A stretch of DNA of 64,000 nt from Actinopolymorpha singaporensis (GTDB lineage Bacteria; Actinomycetota; Actinomycetes; Propionibacteriales; Actinopolymorphaceae): positions 1 through 64,000 of the forward strand of contig NZ_LT629732.1 of assembly GCF_900104745.1 (NCBI RefSeq). Direction: 5' to 3'. The notes under the pieces were generated by a model. The model saw only the letters and a program-made list of their open reading frames with translations. It was not told the DNA's origin and searched no databases. Positions 63,084-64,000 of the stretch are shown here, piece after piece. Numbering within the stretch: the stretch's first letter is position 1; each line of letters begins with the position of its first letter. A program made the position numbers and the translations under genes.

Positions 63084-64000
63084 CTACGCGTCCAGCAGCC
63101 GCGCCAGGGCAGGTCGTACATTCCATTGCTTGGTCATGTCGGCGTACTCCTCGCCGATGTTCTCGCCGGCCTCGGCGCCGGTACGGGTGGCGCGCAACAT
63201 GATGTTGCGGGGGGTGTGCTCGCTGCCGACGAACTGGATCGTGTCGACGCGGTAACCATGCTGGCGCAGGATCGAGGCGCGCAGCGCATCGGTCAGTACG
63301 TCCGCGAAACGCTCCCGCAGGATGCCGTGCCGGGTGATCATCGTGTACGGCTCGGGCGGCTCCACCTTGCTCAGCTGGGCCTGGATGTCGTGGTGGCAGC
63401 AGGGCGCCGCGAGGATCAACGGCGCCTGCCACCGCACCGCTCTGGCCAGCGCGTCGTCGGTCGCGGTGTCACAGGCGTGCAGGGACAGGACGAGGTCGGG
63501 AGCCTCCTCGAGTTCGGCGGCGGCGATGCTCGACGCTGCGAACGCCAGCTGGCCACCGAAGCCCAGATCCGTTGCCAGCTTGGTGTTCCGGTCGCGCGCC
63601 TGCGGACGCAGGTCGATCCCGGTCATCCGCAAGGGGAGCTTGCGGACGTTCGCGAGGTAGCTGGCGGCGGCGAAGGTGAGGTAGGCGTTGCCGCAGCCGA
63701 GGTCCACGACGCGCAGCGGCCGCTCGTCGGTCGGCAGCGGGACGAGTCCGGTGTCGAGCGCCCGGTCGAGCGCGGGCTCGAGCACCCGGAGGAACTCGTC
63801 CACCTGGCGGTACTTCGCCTGCCGGGTGGGCTTGATCCGCCCCTGGTGGTCGGCGATGCCGACGGCCTTCAGTACCGGGTCCTCCGCCGGCAGCAGGCGA
63901 GGCTTCTCCCGGTCGTGCTCACGGCTGACCGGCTGCTCGGCCACGCGCGGCCGGACGTGCAGCTGCGCGTCGCCCTTCTTGGTGACCCGAAGCTGCAGCG
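63084..64000 (-). CDS. Class I SAM-dependent methyltransferase (PF13679-like), cut by the window edge
   Basis: At least 305 residues are visible; the frame continues beyond 64000 (LQLRVTKKGDAQLHVRPR lies upstream of the internal GTG at 63944), so the N-terminus is missing. Motifs are RVVDLGCGNAYLTFAAASYL (SAM motif I), MTGIDLRPQARDRN (acidic motif II), LSLHACDTATDDALARAV and APCCHHDIQAQL. This is the METTL25/Methyltransf_32 group, thought to modify RNA or protein; the target is unknown. The C-terminus ends in ARLLDA. Confidence 0.85.
   Translation of the reverse strand, partial: LQLRVTKKGDAQLHVRPRVAEQPVSREHDREKPRLLPAEDPVLKAVGIADHQGRIKPTRQAKYRQVDEFLRVLEPALDRALDTGLVPLPTDERPLRVVDLGCGNAYLTFAAASYLANVRKLPLRMTGIDLRPQARDRNTKLATDLGFGGQLAFAASSIAAAELEEAPDLVLSLHACDTATDDALARAVRWQAPLILAAPCCHHDIQAQLSKVEPPEPYTMITRHGILRERFADVLTDALRASILRQHGYRVDTIQFVGSEHTPRNIMLRATRTGAEAGENIGEEYADMTKQWNVRPALARLLDA

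Noticed and set aside
62692-63255. 187-residue plus-strand gene in the rpmB-methyltransferase gap
   Set aside because: Arg/Pro/Gly-rich shadow composition, no ribosome site, and its 3' half is antisense to the methyltransferase gene.

Overview
The window is high-GC DNA with densely packed, often translationally coupled genes (ATGA/GTGA overlaps), frequent GTG starts and an Actinomycetota housekeeping order: glmU, prs, rplY (Ctc/L25), pth, mfd, mazG, a SurA-like lipoprotein, eno, a FtsB/DivIC-like gene, DUF501 and ppx, all on the minus strand. Genus was not determined.

Region 1-9463 is a near-palindrome. The right arm (4753-9463) carries ppx, DUF501, ftsB-like, eno, mazG and the end of the SurA-like gene on the minus strand. 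The left arm (1-4668) repeats them on the plus strand, but every full-length gene there is broken by scattered indels. The 84-base centre holds the ppx 3' end, and the right-arm ppx is frameshifted near that centre. This looks like a fold-back or contig-end assembly artefact rather than a real duplication. The genome has one set of these genes, to be read from the right arm, with ppx rebuilt from both arms.

From 10 to 17 kb, an accessory stretch separates the SurA-like gene from mfd: a NarL-type two-component system followed by a 44-bp tandem repeat, an ArsR regulator, a GDT1/UPF0016 cation transporter behind a yybP-ykoY-type (Mn2+) riboswitch, an aldo/keto reductase, a GNAT acetyltransferase, a CAP-domain protein and a Pro/Thr-rich membrane-anchored protein.

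From 20 to 40 kb, between mfd and pth, lie an MFS exporter and an exopolysaccharide locus. The locus holds a sulfotransferase, an AMIN-like lipoprotein and a secreted beta-propeller/PKD protein (minus strand); a Wzy-like polymerase, a phosphotransferase, a Wzz-like protein and a GT2 glycosyltransferase (plus strand, each overlapping the next by ATGA); an Alg13/Alg14-like split glycosyltransferase (minus strand); a second Wzz/BY-kinase-like protein with a degenerate P-loop; a 1031-residue flippase fused to a ParB-like and a methyltransferase domain; and a GH26-like lipoprotein. Together these could build, polymerise, export, modify and trim a surface polysaccharide. The flippase fusion is the most unusual gene in the window.

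From 40 to 44 kb the pth-rplY-prs-glmU block ends in a good intrinsic terminator. From 44.5 to 52.8 kb an AraC regulator faces an operon of a PhyH-type dioxygenase, a sugar isomerase/epimerase, a Gfo/Idh/MocA dehydrogenase, two sulfatase-like hydrolases with Thr in place of the formylglycine residue, a 64-residue protein and an alpha/beta hydrolase: a probable sugar or polyol-ester pathway with unknown substrate.

From 52.8 to 64 kb are a large LuxR/NB-ARC regulator with a striking upstream repeat and palindrome, an SRPBCC protein, a small membrane protein, an LtrA protein, a Cys-rich small protein, an inositol-phosphatase-like enzyme, an alpha/beta hydrolase, a VOC protein divergent from an ArsR regulator, a zinc-type ribosomal protein L28, and a methyltransferase cut by the window edge.
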